In this document: one piece after another, positions 1 through 10,800 of the stretch
How positions within the stretch are numbered: position 1 is the stretch's first letter
How the letters are laid out: each line of letters starts with the position of its first letter
DNA from: Palaemon carinicauda
Taxonomy: Eukaryota; Arthropoda; Malacostraca; Decapoda; Palaemonidae
DNA: 64,000 bases
Reading direction: 5' to 3'
NCBI RefSeq assembly: GCF_036898095.1
Contig: NC_090745.1
Coordinates: 79,031,287-79,095,286, forward strand
The notes under the pieces: model-generated
The model's input: the letters and a program-made list of their open reading frames with translations, nothing else
Told to the model about the DNA's origin: nothing
Databases searched by the model: none
Made by a program: the position numbers and the translations under genes

Positions 1-367
1 AATAATATGACCATTAAGGCCCATCTATACTACAGTATCAGTCGACCCCTGTGGTTTTAGAGTATGATACTGAGGAGTACGGTGAAATTAATGGTTTAAA
101 TGCGAACAATTGAAGCCCTCTCCCTGACCCAAGCAGTTCAAAAGAAATCTACATAATCGAGCATGAACACATGTGTGCTACATTCCCAGTAGGGTTACCA
201 GATGCACAACAACATCTGCCTTAAAATAGACAATTATTATCCAAGCCGGGCGTTCCAGCGTATGGGTTATACAGTGAGAAATTTGTTGAATGTTGTTAGT
301 CATGGAAGATTTGATCTGCAAATCCCTGGGATATATCTAATATGTATGTACGATGTACCGTATTATC

Positions 368-369
<2 letters not shown>
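1..369. other. Flank with no recognisable gene
   Basis: I see no supported coding region, RNA gene or repeat family here. The short open frames are below the length expected by chance and have no recognisable motif. The stretch ends at a (GA)n microsatellite. Confidence 0.5.

Positions 370-429
<60 letters not shown>
370..429. repeat. (GA)n microsatellite
   Basis: About 30 uninterrupted GA dinucleotides. The arginine-glutamate strings read across it are artefacts of the repeat. A short GAGAGAGA run recurs at about 537-547. The ~240 bp after this repeat (to ~671) hold nothing I can identify. Confidence 0.97.
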
Positions 430-433
<4 letters not shown>

Positions 434-671
434 CCCCTACACCCCAAGTCGGTTGTTAACAATTAAGGAAGAGCCGAAGGGACAAGAGGAGTCCCCAAAT
501 GGATACCAGAAGATTATATGCCATGATTAGGATAAACGAGAGAGAGAACGAAATACTGATGATTCCAGAATACGAAATTTGAGGCCGCAGGAATTGGTGG
601 CATCGGTGGTTGTGGGGATTCAAGATATACACAAACACTAATTTATATATAAGCAGCATATGTATATATGC

Positions 672-746
<75 letters not shown>

Positions 747-752
747 CATATA

Positions 753-823
<71 letters not shown>
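672..823. repeat. (TA)n compound microsatellite
   Basis: Two long TA tracts are joined by a short interrupted core near 735-760 (TTTATATATATACATATACTG). Tyr-Ile strings read on both strands are repeat artefacts. Confidence 0.97.
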
Positions 824-824
<1 letters not shown>

Positions 825-884
825 CGTATTTTCATTTTCCCTGTGGTTCTTCTGCATCTGAGTATAACGTTTTCCTGTGATTTT

Positions 885-889
<5 letters not shown>

Positions 890-942
<53 letters not shown>

Positions 943-976
943 TATATATATATATGTGTGTGTATATGTATATAAA
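890..976. repeat. (TA)n microsatellite with CA/TG interruptions
   Basis: A TA tract is followed by ACACACA, more TA and then GTGTGTG. The TG and CA stretches flank the TA runs as near mirror images, giving a potentially self-pairing segment. Confidence 0.93.
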
Positions 977-977
977 T

Positions 978-1113
978 TTCTTCTTCTTTGACACCGTTAT
1001 CCCTACATTAATGGGTCGATTTCCCGATGCATCCTATCCAATGCCTTCTATCAAAGGCATCCTATTCACCAAACCTCTTCTGTCCATACTATCCTTCACC
1101 TTATCTCACCTTC
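978..1113 (-). repeat. Degenerate dispersed repeat, possibly LINE-derived
   Basis: A non-simple segment lies between a TA microsatellite and an ATT microsatellite. It reads like the 3' non-coding end of an invertebrate LINE on the minus strand, because it is joined to microsatellite on both sides as the other LINE ends in this window are. No coding frame survives. The family is not established from the sequence, and orientation is inferred from the neighbours. Confidence 0.3.
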
Positions 1114-1115
1114 TA

Positions 1116-1149
<34 letters not shown>
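1114..1149. repeat. (ATT)n microsatellite, probable LINE 3' tail
   Basis: About 11-12 ATT units. Read on the minus strand this is an AAT/TAA run directly after the 3' non-coding region of the Jockey/I-like element. Simple trinucleotide tails of this kind end I-type and related LINEs, so it is probably that element's 3' tail rather than an independent microsatellite. Confidence 0.7.
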
Positions 1150-1154
<5 letters not shown>

Positions 1155-2345
1155 CAAGCTACAACCCTAGTTGGAAAAGCAAGATGCTATAAGGCCAGGG
1201 ACCCCAATAGGGAAAAATAGCCTGCTGAGGGAAGGAAATAAGGAAATAAATAAATGAAGAGAACAAATTAACAATAAATCATTCTAAAAAGGCAACAACG
1301 TCAAAACAGATATGTCATATATAAACTATTAACAACGTCAAAAACAATTATGTCATATATAAACTATAAAAAGACTCATGTTCGCCTGGTCAACAAAAAA
1401 GCATTTGCTCCAACTTTGAACTTTTGAAGTTCTACTGATTCAACTACCCGATTAGGAAGATCATTCCACAACTTGGTAACAGCTGGAATAAAACTTCTAG
1501 AGTACTGCGTAGTATTGAGCCTTATGATGGAGAAGGCCTGGCTATTAGAATTAACTGCCTGCTTAGTATTACAAACAGGATAGAATTGTCCAGGGAGATC
1601 TGAATATAAAGGATGGTCATAGTTATGAAAAATCTTATGCAACATGCATAATGAACTAATTGAACGGCGGTGCCAAAGATTAATATCTAGATCACGAATA
1701 AGAAATTTAATAGACCGTAAGTTTCTGTCCAACAAATTAAGATGAGAATCAGCAGCTGAAGACCAGACAGGAGAACATTACTCAAAACAAGGTAGAATGA
1801 AAGCATTAAAACACTTCTTCAGAATAGATTGATCACCGAAAATCTTAAAAGACCTTCTAAATAGGCCAATTTTTTGTGCAATTGAAGAAGACACAGACCT
1901 TAAATGTTTCTCAAAAGTAAATTTGCTGTCGATAATCCCACCTTAAATTTTGAAAGAGTCATACAAATTTAAAGAAACATTATCAATACTGAGATCCGGA
2001 TGTTGAGGAGCCACCGTCCTTGACCTACTTACAATCATACTTTGAGTTTTGTTAGGATTCAACTTCATACCCCATAATTTGCACCATACACTAATTTTAC
2101 CTAAATCTCTATTAAGGGATTCACCAACCCCAGATCTACATTCAGGGGATGGAATTGATGCAAAGAGAGTAGCATCATCTGCATATGCAACAAGTTTGTT
2201 TTCTAGGCCAAACCACATGTCATGTGTATATAGTATGAAAAGTAATGGGCCAAGAACACTACCCTGTGGAACACCGGATATCACATTCCTATACTCACTA
2301 TGGTGCCCGTCAACAACAACTGCCTCTCTTGTGATCTTCTCCCCC
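1150..2345 (-). mobile_element. Truncated Jockey/I-like LINE, 3' half
   Basis: The minus strand carries a reverse transcriptase C-terminal half (2335 down to 1376), about 220 bp of 3' non-coding sequence, then a trinucleotide tail at 1149-1114. The 5' edge at about 2340 abuts a pyrimidine-rich patch where an unrelated RTE-like remnant begins. The endonuclease domain and first ORF are missing, as in a typical 5'-truncated LINE insertion. Confidence 0.8.
1376..2335 (-). pseudogene. LINE reverse transcriptase, C-terminal half, two in-frame stops
   Basis: Reverse transcriptase of a non-LTR retrotransposon, which would copy element RNA at a nicked target. Reading 2335 to 1376 in one frame shows motif B (GVPQGSVLGPLLF), the catalytic motif C (YADD) and the thumb region (KISVWCKLWGMKLNPNKTQ). 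The C-terminal signature WNDLP, common in Jockey/I/CR1-type elements, lies near 1450. The frame is unbroken by indels but interrupted by two TAA codons, at 1943-1945 and 1778-1780. Motif A and everything upstream are absent. GVPQGSVLGP plus WNDLP argues against the RTE clade, to which its neighbours belong. The clade call within the Jockey superfamily is tentative. It is inactive. Confidence 0.82.
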
Positions 2346-2975
2346 TCACAGGTTCCTCCTCCCAATCCCTCCTCCCTCCCTCCCTACCATCAATCCTCAA
2401 CATGTTCACACACCATCTTAGTCGTGACACTCTTATCATCTTTGTAATCTTTACTAAAAGTACCATTCTTCTTATTTCCTTCTTTTTCCAATCTTTCAAG
2501 CAGTGATATTCCCACAACCCACCTCAACATTCTCATGACTGTGTTCTCGAGCTTTGCTTCTTCTTTTCGTCTTAAAGCCTAAGTTACTGATACATTAATA
2601 CTAGTCTTCTTACTGTGCAATAGATCTTAACTTTTAATTATATCCACATTTACCCTCAAGCCACATATTTCCAAACTCTCTTGCCATTCTACAACCCTTC
2701 TCTGTAATTCTTCCTCATTTTAAGTAGTAATCACCAAATCATCTGCATATAGCAACTCACACAAATCTTCATTTCTAATCGTCATTTAACACATCTAAGA
2801 CCAGTACAAATAAAAATGGGCTTAATGCTGACCTCTTGAGTGATCCTACAATAATTTCAATAGTTTCTGTTTCTCGAACAATTGTTATTACTTTTGCCCA
2901 TGTTCTTTCGTATATCATCTACACCATTCTAATAAATTTCTCTGGGACTTTCCTCTTCCTCGAGCACCAAAATAG
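2346..2975 (-). pseudogene. Decayed RTE-like LINE reverse transcriptase, 3' part
   Basis: The minus strand holds scrambled frames of a second LINE. Near 2730-2755 the residues CELLYADDLV can be read, which is RT motif C. Near 2330-2450 a frame gives RLRWCVNMLRID followed by PVRGRRS, resembling the RWxGHVxRM ... RGR C-terminus of RTE-type polymerases. Several frameshifts and stops separate these pieces. The remnant ends at the (TA)n block near 2980. It is clearly dead. The family call rests on two short motifs. Confidence 0.6.
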
Positions 2976-2980
2976 CATAC

Positions 2981-3198
<218 letters not shown>

Positions 3199-3485
3199 AT
3201 ATATATCCATCCATCCATATACCAAAGGCACTTCCCCCAATTTTGGGGGGTAGCCGACATCAACAAGAACAAAACAAAAAAGGGGACCTCTACTCTATGT
3301 TCCTCCAGCCTAACCAGGGACTCAGCCGAGTTCAGCTGGTACTGCTAGGGTGCCACAGCCCAACCTCCCACATTTCCACCACAGATGAAGCTTCATACTG
3401 CTGAGTCCCCTACTGCTGCTACCTCCGCGGTCATCTAAGGCACCGGAGGAAGCAGCAGGGCCTACCGGAACTGCGTCACAATCGC

Positions 3486-5981
3486 TCACCATTCATTCCT
3501 ATTTCTAGCACGCTCTCTTGCCTCTCTCACATCTATCCTCCTATCACCCAGAGCTTTCTTCACACCATCCATCCACCCAAACCTTGGCCTTCCTCTTGTA
3601 CTTCTCCCATCAACTCTTGCATTCATCACCTTCTTTAGCAGACAGCCATTCTCCATTCTCTCAATATGGCCAAACCACCTCAACACATTCATATCCACTC
3701 TAGCCGCTAACTCATTTCTTACACCCGTTCTCACCCTCACCACCTCGTTCCTGAACCTATCTACTCGAGATACACCAGCCATACTCCTCAGACACTTCAT
3801 CTCAAACACATTCAATTTCTGTCTCTCCATCACTTTCATTCCCCACAACTCCGATCCATACATCACAGTTGGTACAATCACTTTCTCATATAGAACTCTC
3901 TTTACATTCATGCCCAACCCTCTATTTTTTACTACTCCCTTAACTGCCCCCAACGCTTTGCAACCTTCATTCACTCTCTGACGTACATCTGCTTCCACTC
4001 CACCATTTGCTGCAACAACAGACCCCAAGTACTTAAACTGATCCACCTCCTCAAGTAACTCTCCATTCAACATGACATTCAACCTTGCACCACCTTCCCT
4101 TCTCGTACATCTCATAACCTTACTCTTACCCACATTAACTCTCAACTTCCTTCTCTCACACACCCTTCCAAATTCTGTCACTAGTCGGTCAAGCTTCTCT
4201 TCTGTGTCTGCTACCAGTACAGTATCATCCGCAAACAACAACTGATTTACCTCCCATTCATGATCATTCTCGTCTACCAGTTTTAATCCTCGTCCAAGCA
4301 CTCGAGCATTCACCTCTCTCACCACTCCATCAACATACAAGTTAAACAACCACGGCGACATCACACATCCCTGTCTCAGCCCCACTCTCACCGGAAACCA
4401 ATCGCTCACTTCATTTCCTATTCTAACACATGCTTTACTACCTTTGTAGAAACTTTTCACTGCTTGCAACAACCTTCCACCAACTCCATATAACCTCATC
4501 ACATTCCACATTGCTTCCCTATCAACTCTATCATATGCTTTCTCCAGATCCATAAACGCAGCATACACCTCCTTACCTTTTACTAAATATTTCTCGCATA
4601 TCTGCCTAACTGTAAAAATCTGAATCATACAACCCCTACCTCTTCTAAAACCACCCTGTACTTCCCAGATTGCATTCTCTGTTTTATCCTTAATCCTATT
4701 AATCAGTACTCTACCATACACTTTTCCAACTACACTCAACAAATGAATACCTCTTGAATTACAACACTCATGCACATCTCCCTTACCCTTATATAGTGGT
4801 ACAATACATGCACAAACCCAATCTACTGGTACCATTGACAACACAAAACACACATTAAACAATCTCACCAACCATTCAATTACAGTCACACCCCCTTCCT
4901 TCAACATCTCAGCTTTCACACCATCCATACCAGATGCTTTTCCTACTCTCGTTTCATCTAGTGCTCTCCTCACTTCCTCTATTGTAATCTCTCTCTCATT
5001 CTCATCTCCCATCACTGGCACCTCAACACCTGGAACAGCAATTATCTCTGCCTCCCTATTATCCTCAACATTCAGCAAACTTTCAAAATATTCCGCCCAC
5101 CTTTTCCTTGCCTCCTCTCCTTTTAACAACCTTCCATTTCCATCTTTCACTGTCTCTTCAATTCTTGTGCCGGCCTTTCTTACTCTCTTCACTTCTTTCC
5201 AAAACTTCTTCTTATTCTCTTCATATGACTGACCCAGTCCCTGACCCCACCTCAGGTCAGCTGCCCTCTTTGCCTCACGTACCTTGCGCTTTACTTCCAC
5301 CTTTTTCTCTCTATATTTTTCATACTTCTCTATACTATTACTCTGCAGCCATTCTTCAAAAGCCTTCTTTTTCTCTTCCACTTTTACCTTCACTCCTTCA
5401 TTCCACCATTCACTGCCCTTCCTCATGCTGCCTCCAACAACCTTCTTGCCACATACATCACTTGCAATCCTAACAAAATTTTCTTTTGCTAACTTCCACT
5501 CCTCTAAATTACCAGTTTCTCTTACTCTCACCTCGTCATATGCCATTTTCAACCTTTCCTGATATTTACTTTTTACCCCAGGTTTTATTAGCTCTTCAAC
5601 CCTCACTAGCTCCCTTTTACATCCACCTACTCTATTCCCCCACTCTTTTGCTACAACCAATTTTCCTTCCACCAAAAAATGATCAGACATACCGTTAGCC
5701 ATACCCCTAAACACGTGCACGTCTTTCAATCTTCCAAACATTCTTTTAGTTATCAACACATAATCCATTAATGCCCTTTCTACTACTCTTCCATTTGCCA
5801 CTCTTACCCATGTATACTTATTTTTATCTTTCTTTTTAAAGAAGCTAGCACTTATTACCATCTCTTGTTCAACACACATATCTACCATTCTCTCACCACT
5901 CTCATTTTCACCTGGTACGCCATACTTCCCAATGACACCTTCTACCTCTCCAGCACCCACTCTAGCATTTAAGTCACCCAT
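3486..5981 (-). CDS. RTE-type endonuclease (C-terminal half)-reverse transcriptase
   Basis: Nicks target DNA and copies element RNA by target-primed reverse transcription. Residues 1-105 are the second half of an exonuclease-endonuclease-phosphatase domain: GDLNARVG (2-9), MDY (72-74) and the catalytic SDH (99-101). A basic, Lys/Glu-rich linker covers about 190-270. The RT spans about 330-650, with motif A AFMDLEKAYD (Asp478), motif B GLRQGCVMSP (534-543) and motif C FADD (583-586), so all three catalytic aspartates are present. FKYLG lies at 649-653. The C-terminal RWFGHIERM and RGRPR (768-800) are typical of RTE elements. The Met used as start is internal. The frame stays open upstream to about 6100, where it is offset from the endonuclease N-terminal ORF, so this is not a true start. 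No stop occurs in 831 codons. Confidence 0.9.
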   Translation of the reverse strand: MGDLNARVGAGEVEGVIGKYGVPGENESGERMVDMCVEQEMVISASFFKKKDKNKYTWVRVANGRVVERALMDYVLITKRMFGRLKDVHVFRGMANGMSDHFLVEGKLVVAKEWGNRVGGCKRELVRVEELIKPGVKSKYQERLKMAYDEVRVRETGNLEEWKLAKENFVRIASDVCGKKVVGGSMRKGSEWWNEGVKVKVEEKKKAFEEWLQSNSIEKYEKYREKKVEVKRKVREAKRAADLRWGQGLGQSYEENKKKFWKEVKRVRKAGTRIEETVKDGNGRLLKGEEARKRWAEYFESLLNVEDNREAEIIAVPGVEVPVMGDENEREITIEEVRRALDETRVGKASGMDGVKAEMLKEGGVTVIEWLVRLFNVCFVLSMVPVDWVCACIVPLYKGKGDVHECCNSRGIHLLSVVGKVYGRVLINRIKDKTENAIWEVQGGFRRGRGCMIQIFTVRQICEKYLVKGKEVYAAFMDLEKAYDRVDREAMWNVMRLYGVGGRLLQAVKSFYKGSKACVRIGNEVSDWFPVRVGLRQGCVMSPWLFNLYVDGVVREVNARVLGRGLKLVDENDHEWEVNQLLFADDTVLVADTEEKLDRLVTEFGRVCERRKLRVNVGKSKVMRCTRREGGARLNVMLNGELLEEVDQFKYLGSVVAANGGVEADVRQRVNEGCKALGAVKGVVKNRGLGMNVKRVLYEKVIVPTVMYGSELWGMKVMERQKLNVFEMKCLRSMAGVSRVDRFRNEVVRVRTGVRNELAARVDMNVLRWFGHIERMENGCLLKKVMNARVDGRSTRGRPRFGWMDGVKKALGDRRIDVREARERARNRNEW

Positions 5982-6069
5982 AACAACTACATAATTCCTT
6001 CTACCCAGTCCTTCTACACACCTAGTTAATTCATTCCAAAACTCATTCCGCTCTTCTTCACTTTTCTCA

Positions 6070-6444
6070 CTACCTGGCCCATACGCACTGACATTCCCTA
6101 CCCAACCTAACCCTTACCCACATTAACCTAGATGATATCTCCTTCCATTCCACTACTTTACCTGTCATCCATTCACTCAGCAATAAAGCCACACCCTCTC
6201 TCGCTCTTCCCCTTTCAATCCCACACACTCTACCAGACATTTCACCAAACATCACTTCACCCTTTCCTTTCATCTTTGTCTCACACAAGGCCAATACATC
6301 CATCCTTCTACTTCTAAACATACTTCCAATCTCACATCTTTTACTCTCTAACGTACTACATCCACGCACATTCAAACACCCCAAAACTAGAGTGCGGGGA
6401 GCAGTCACTCTCCCCCCAGCTCCATCTCTTTGTTGCTGTCTCAC
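6070..6444 (-). pseudogene. RTE-type endonuclease, N-terminal part, frameshifted
   Basis: The 124-residue frame begins MRQQQRDGAGG and contains LNVRGC (about 23-28) and ALCETKMKG (about 52-60). These correspond to the Asn and Glu metal-site motifs at the start of an AP-like endonuclease. The last residues (after WVRVRLGRE) leave the expected frame. The continuing residues SAYGPGSE, another conserved endonuclease motif, are in the frame of the downstream 831-residue ORF at about 6070-6095. A small indel near 6095-6105 therefore separates the two halves. The start codon sits about 125 bp inside the element's 5' edge, which fits a short leader. Confidence 0.8.
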
Positions 6445-6571
6445 AGGATACTTTTACAGGAGAGGGGGTTCCCAGCCCCCTCGTCCCGTCCCTTTTAGTC
6501 GCCTCTTACGACACGCAGGGATAACGTTGGCGCTATTCTAATTGTTTTATGCCCCCGCGGCCACAGGGGGC
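6445..6571 (-). other. 5' leader of the RTE-like element
   Basis: A GC-rich, non-coding stretch between the (TA)n microsatellite and the endonuclease ORF. On the minus strand it includes GTCGTAAGAGGCGACTAAAA, a small hairpin-capable segment (GTCG...CGAC), and the 5' edge carries CCCCC/GGGGG arms around GCGGCCACA. Short GC-rich leaders like this usually carry the internal promoter in LINEs. The promoter role here is inferred. Confidence 0.5.
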
Positions 6572-6651
<80 letters not shown>

Positions 6652-6739
6652 CTATATATATACATATATATAAATTTATATACATATAATACATATATTT
6701 ATATATATGCATATATAATTATGCAATCACATGTAATAT

Positions 6740-6815
<76 letters not shown>

Positions 6816-6822
6816 GTATATA

Positions 6823-6879
<57 letters not shown>

Positions 6880-6884
6880 TCTTC
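6572..6884. repeat. (TA)n compound microsatellite block
   Basis: Three long TA tracts (about 6574-6650, 6743-6805 and 6835-6884) with short AT-rich interruptions between them. It abuts the 5' edge of the RTE-like element on one side and the 3' end of another LINE on the other. Confidence 0.96.
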
Positions 6885-7367
6885 TACGCCTATTGGCGCA
6901 AAGGGCCTCAGTTAGATTTCACCAGTCATCTCTATCTTGAGCTTTTAAATCAATACTTCTCTATTAATCACCTCCTACTTCACCCTTCATAGTCCTCAGC
7001 CATGTAGGTCTGGGACTTCCAACTCTTCTAGTGCCCCTCACAAATATTTCATCCAAATATGGCATTCGAGTAATCTCTCTTATAGTTTCATTTCTAATCC
7101 TGTACTGCCATTTAATTCAAAATATTCTTCTGAGGGCTTTGTTCTCAAATCTACAAAATCTGTTGGATTGTTTCATTGTCATACCAAGACTCATGTCTAT
7201 ACAGTAACACCCATGATTTCAAAATTTTATTTAACCTAGCAATTGCCTGATATCCTTTTTTCAATCTTTCATTAAACTCCAATTCTAAGGACCTTCTATT
7301 AGAGATCATAGTTCCTAAATATTTAAATGATGCTACCTCATTAATCTTTTCTCCTTCCAATGATATT
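6885..7367 (-). pseudogene. LINE reverse transcriptase C-terminus and 3' end, interrupted by gap
   Basis: On the minus strand the frame from the gap edge (7367) to 7151 reads EVASFKYLGTMISNRR. FKYLG followed by a basic segment is the thumb region just after the RT palm in RTE/CR1-type LINEs. It ends SWVLLYRHESWYDNETIQQ before a stop. Further down, LEVPDLHG-type residues appear in a shifted frame near 7000, then the 3' end at 6885 joins a TA microsatellite. The catalytic part would lie inside or beyond the N run and cannot be seen. Confidence 0.72.
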
Positions 7368-7867
7368 NNNNNNNNNNNNNNNNNNNNNNNNNNNNNNNNN
7401 NNNNNNNNNNNNNNNNNNNNNNNNNNNNNNNNNNNNNNNNNNNNNNNNNNNNNNNNNNNNNNNNNNNNNNNNNNNNNNNNNNNNNNNNNNNNNNNNNNNN
7501 NNNNNNNNNNNNNNNNNNNNNNNNNNNNNNNNNNNNNNNNNNNNNNNNNNNNNNNNNNNNNNNNNNNNNNNNNNNNNNNNNNNNNNNNNNNNNNNNNNNN
7601 NNNNNNNNNNNNNNNNNNNNNNNNNNNNNNNNNNNNNNNNNNNNNNNNNNNNNNNNNNNNNNNNNNNNNNNNNNNNNNNNNNNNNNNNNNNNNNNNNNNN
7701 NNNNNNNNNNNNNNNNNNNNNNNNNNNNNNNNNNNNNNNNNNNNNNNNNNNNNNNNNNNNNNNNNNNNNNNNNNNNNNNNNNNNNNNNNNNNNNNNNNNN
7801 NNNNNNNNNNNNNNNNNNNNNNNNNNNNNNNNNNNNNNNNNNNNNNNNNNNNNNNNNNNNNNNNNNN
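7368..7867. other. Assembly gap, 500 N
   Basis: Exactly 500 N bases, a conventional placeholder length, so the real distance is unknown. The left side is inside a LINE and the right side is already pure satellite, so the satellite's left boundary is not observed. Any open frame drawn across the gap is meaningless. Confidence 0.99.
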
Positions 7868-10800
7868 ACACTCCACTTCACATTCCATATCTGCACTTCA
7901 CTTCACACTTCACTTCATATTTCACACTTCACACTTCACTTCACTTCACACTTTACTTCACTTCACACTTCACACTTCACTTAACTTCACTTCACACTTC
8001 ACTTTACACTTATCACTTCACACATCACTTCACTTCACTTCAAACTTCAAACTTCACACTTCACTTCACTTACCACTTCACTTCACTTAACACTTCACAC
8101 TCCACACTTCACACTTCACTTCACATTGCACTCCACTTCACTTCAATTCACACTTCACTTCAAACTTCACACTTTACACTTCACTTCACACTTTACACTG
8201 CACTTCACTTCACACTTCACTTCACACTTCACATCTTCACTTCACACTTCACTCTAAACGCTTCACACTTCACTTCATTCACACTTCATGCTGCACTTCA
8301 CACTTCACTTCACTTCAAACTTCACATATTCACTTCACACTTCACTTCACACTTCATATCTTCACTTCACACTTCACTTCACTTCAAACTTCAAATCTGC
8401 ACTTCACTTCACACTTCACACTTTACTTCACTTCACTTCATACTGAACTCCACACTTTACACTGCACTTCACACTTCACTTCACTTCACACTTCACACTT
8501 CACACTTCACTTCACACAGCACTCCACTTCACACTCCACTTCACACTTCATATCTGCACTTCACTTCCCACTTCACTTAACACTTCACTATTCACTTCAT
8601 TTCACATTTCACACTTCACATTTCACACTTCAATTACCACTTCACTTCACTTCACACTCCTTTTCACACTTCACACTTCACATCTTCACTTCATACTTCA
8701 CACTTTACACTTCACATCTTCACTTCACATTTCACATCTTCACTTCACACTTCACTTCACTTCACACTTCACTTCACAATTCACACTTCACTTCACACCA
8801 CTTCAAACTTCACTTCACTTCACTTCACACTTCACTTAAGACTTCACATCCCTTCACACCTCACTTCACACTTCACTTCATACTTCACACTTCACACTGC
8901 ACTTCACTTCACTTCACTCCTCACTTCACTTCAAACATCACACTTCACTTCACACTTCACTTCTCTTCACACTTAACACTTCATTTCACTTCACTTCACT
9001 TCACTCCACTTCACACTTTACATTCCACTTCACACTTCACTTAACTACACACTTCACACTTCACATTTCACACTGCATTTCACATTGCTCTTCACTTCAC
9101 ACTTCACACTTCACTTCACACGGCACTTCACTTCACACTTCACACTCCACTTCACACTACATATCTGCACTTCACTTCACACTTCACTTAACACTTCACA
9201 CTTCACTTCACCTCACACTTCACTTCACACTTCACACTGCACTTCACTTCACTTCAATTCACACTTCACTTCAATTCACACTTCACTTCACACTTCATTT
9301 TCACTTCACATTTCACTTCACACTTTACTTCACCTAACACTTCACTTCACTTTACATTTCACATCTTCACTTCACACTTCACTTCACTTCACATTTCAAT
9401 TCACTTCACACTTCACACTTCACTTCACACTGCACTTCACTTCACTTCACTTCAATTCACACTTCACTTCACACTTCACTTTCACTTCACACTTCACTTC
9501 ACTTTGCTTCACACTTACATCTTCACTTAACACTTCACACTTTACTTCACACTTCAAACTTTGCACTTCACTTCACTTCACACCACTTCAAACTTCACTT
9601 CACACTTCACTTCACACTTCACAACTCACTTCACACTTCACTTCATACTTCACACTTCACACTGCACTTCATTTCACTTCACTCCACACTTCACTTCACA
9701 CGTCACACTTCACTTCACACTTCACTTCTCTTCACACTTAACACCTCATTTCACTTCACTTCAAATCACTCCACTTCACACTTTACACTCCACTTCACAC
9801 TTCACTTCACTACACACTTCACACTTCACACTGCACTTCACATTGCTCTTCACTTCACACTTCACACTTCACACTTCACTTCACACGGCACTTCACTTCA
9901 CACTTCACACTCCACTTCACACTTCATATTTGCACTTCACTTCACACTTCACTTCACACTTCACTTAACACTTCACACTTCACACTGCACTTCACACTAA
10001 ACACTTCACACTCCACTTCACTTCACACTTCACTTCACTTCACACTTCACTTCACACTTCACACTGCACTTCACACTTCACTTCACTCCAAACTTCACAC
10101 TTCACTTCATACTGCACTTCACACTTCACTTCACTTAACTTCACACTGCACTTCACTTCACACTTCACACTCCACTTCACAGTTCACAATTCACTTCACA
10201 CTTCACACTTCACTTCACTTCACTTCATACTGCACTCCACACTTGACACTGCACCTATCACTTCACTTCACACTGCACTTCACACTGCACTTCACTTCAC
10301 ACGGCACTTCACTTCACACTTCACACTCCACTTCACACTGCACTTCACACTTCACTTCACTTCGAACTTCACATATTCTTTTCACACTTCACTTCATTTC
10401 ACACTTCACACTTCACTTAACATTCACACTTCACTTCACTTCACATTTCACACTTCACACTTCACTTCACTTACCACTTCAATTCACACTTCACTTCACA
10501 CTTCACACTTCACCTCACACTGCACTTCACTTCACTTCAATTCACACTTCACTTCACACTTCATTTCACACATCATTTTCACTTCACACTTCACTTCACT
10601 TCACATATCACATCTTCACTTCACACTTCACACTTCACTTAATACTTCACTTCATACTTCACTTCACGCTTCACACTTCACTTCAAACTGCACTTCACTT
10701 CACACTTCACTTCACATTTCAATTCACTTCACACTTCATATTTCACTTCACACTTCACTTCACACTGCACTTCACTTCACACTTCACACTGCACTTCACA

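Larger units (their letters stand above)
3199..6571 (-). mobile_element. Nearly full-length RTE-like LINE
   Basis: A minus-strand non-LTR element of about 3.4 kb. Order on the minus strand: GC-rich 5' leader (6571-6445), AP-type endonuclease (6444 to about 5660), reverse transcriptase and C-terminal domain (to 3486), then about 285 bp of 3' non-coding sequence ending in a short ATGG-type tail at 3199-3215. Endonuclease and RT in one long polypeptide, with no gag-like ORF1 and with FADD and RQGC motifs, is the RTE-clade layout. One frameshift near 6095-6105 splits the endonuclease. It is flanked on both sides by (TA)n microsatellite. It is the best preserved LINE in the window. Confidence 0.9.

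Noticed and set aside
3518..6317. Several + strand open frames of 60-120 codons inside the RTE-like element
   Set aside because: They are antisense shadows of the 831-codon minus-strand polymerase frame and the endonuclease frame. Their composition follows the reverse complement and no motif is seen.
7151..8580. Open frames of 176-406 codons across 7341-8580
   Set aside because: They consist mostly of X from the 500-N gap. Only the short non-N part on the minus strand (7151-7367) has LINE sequence.
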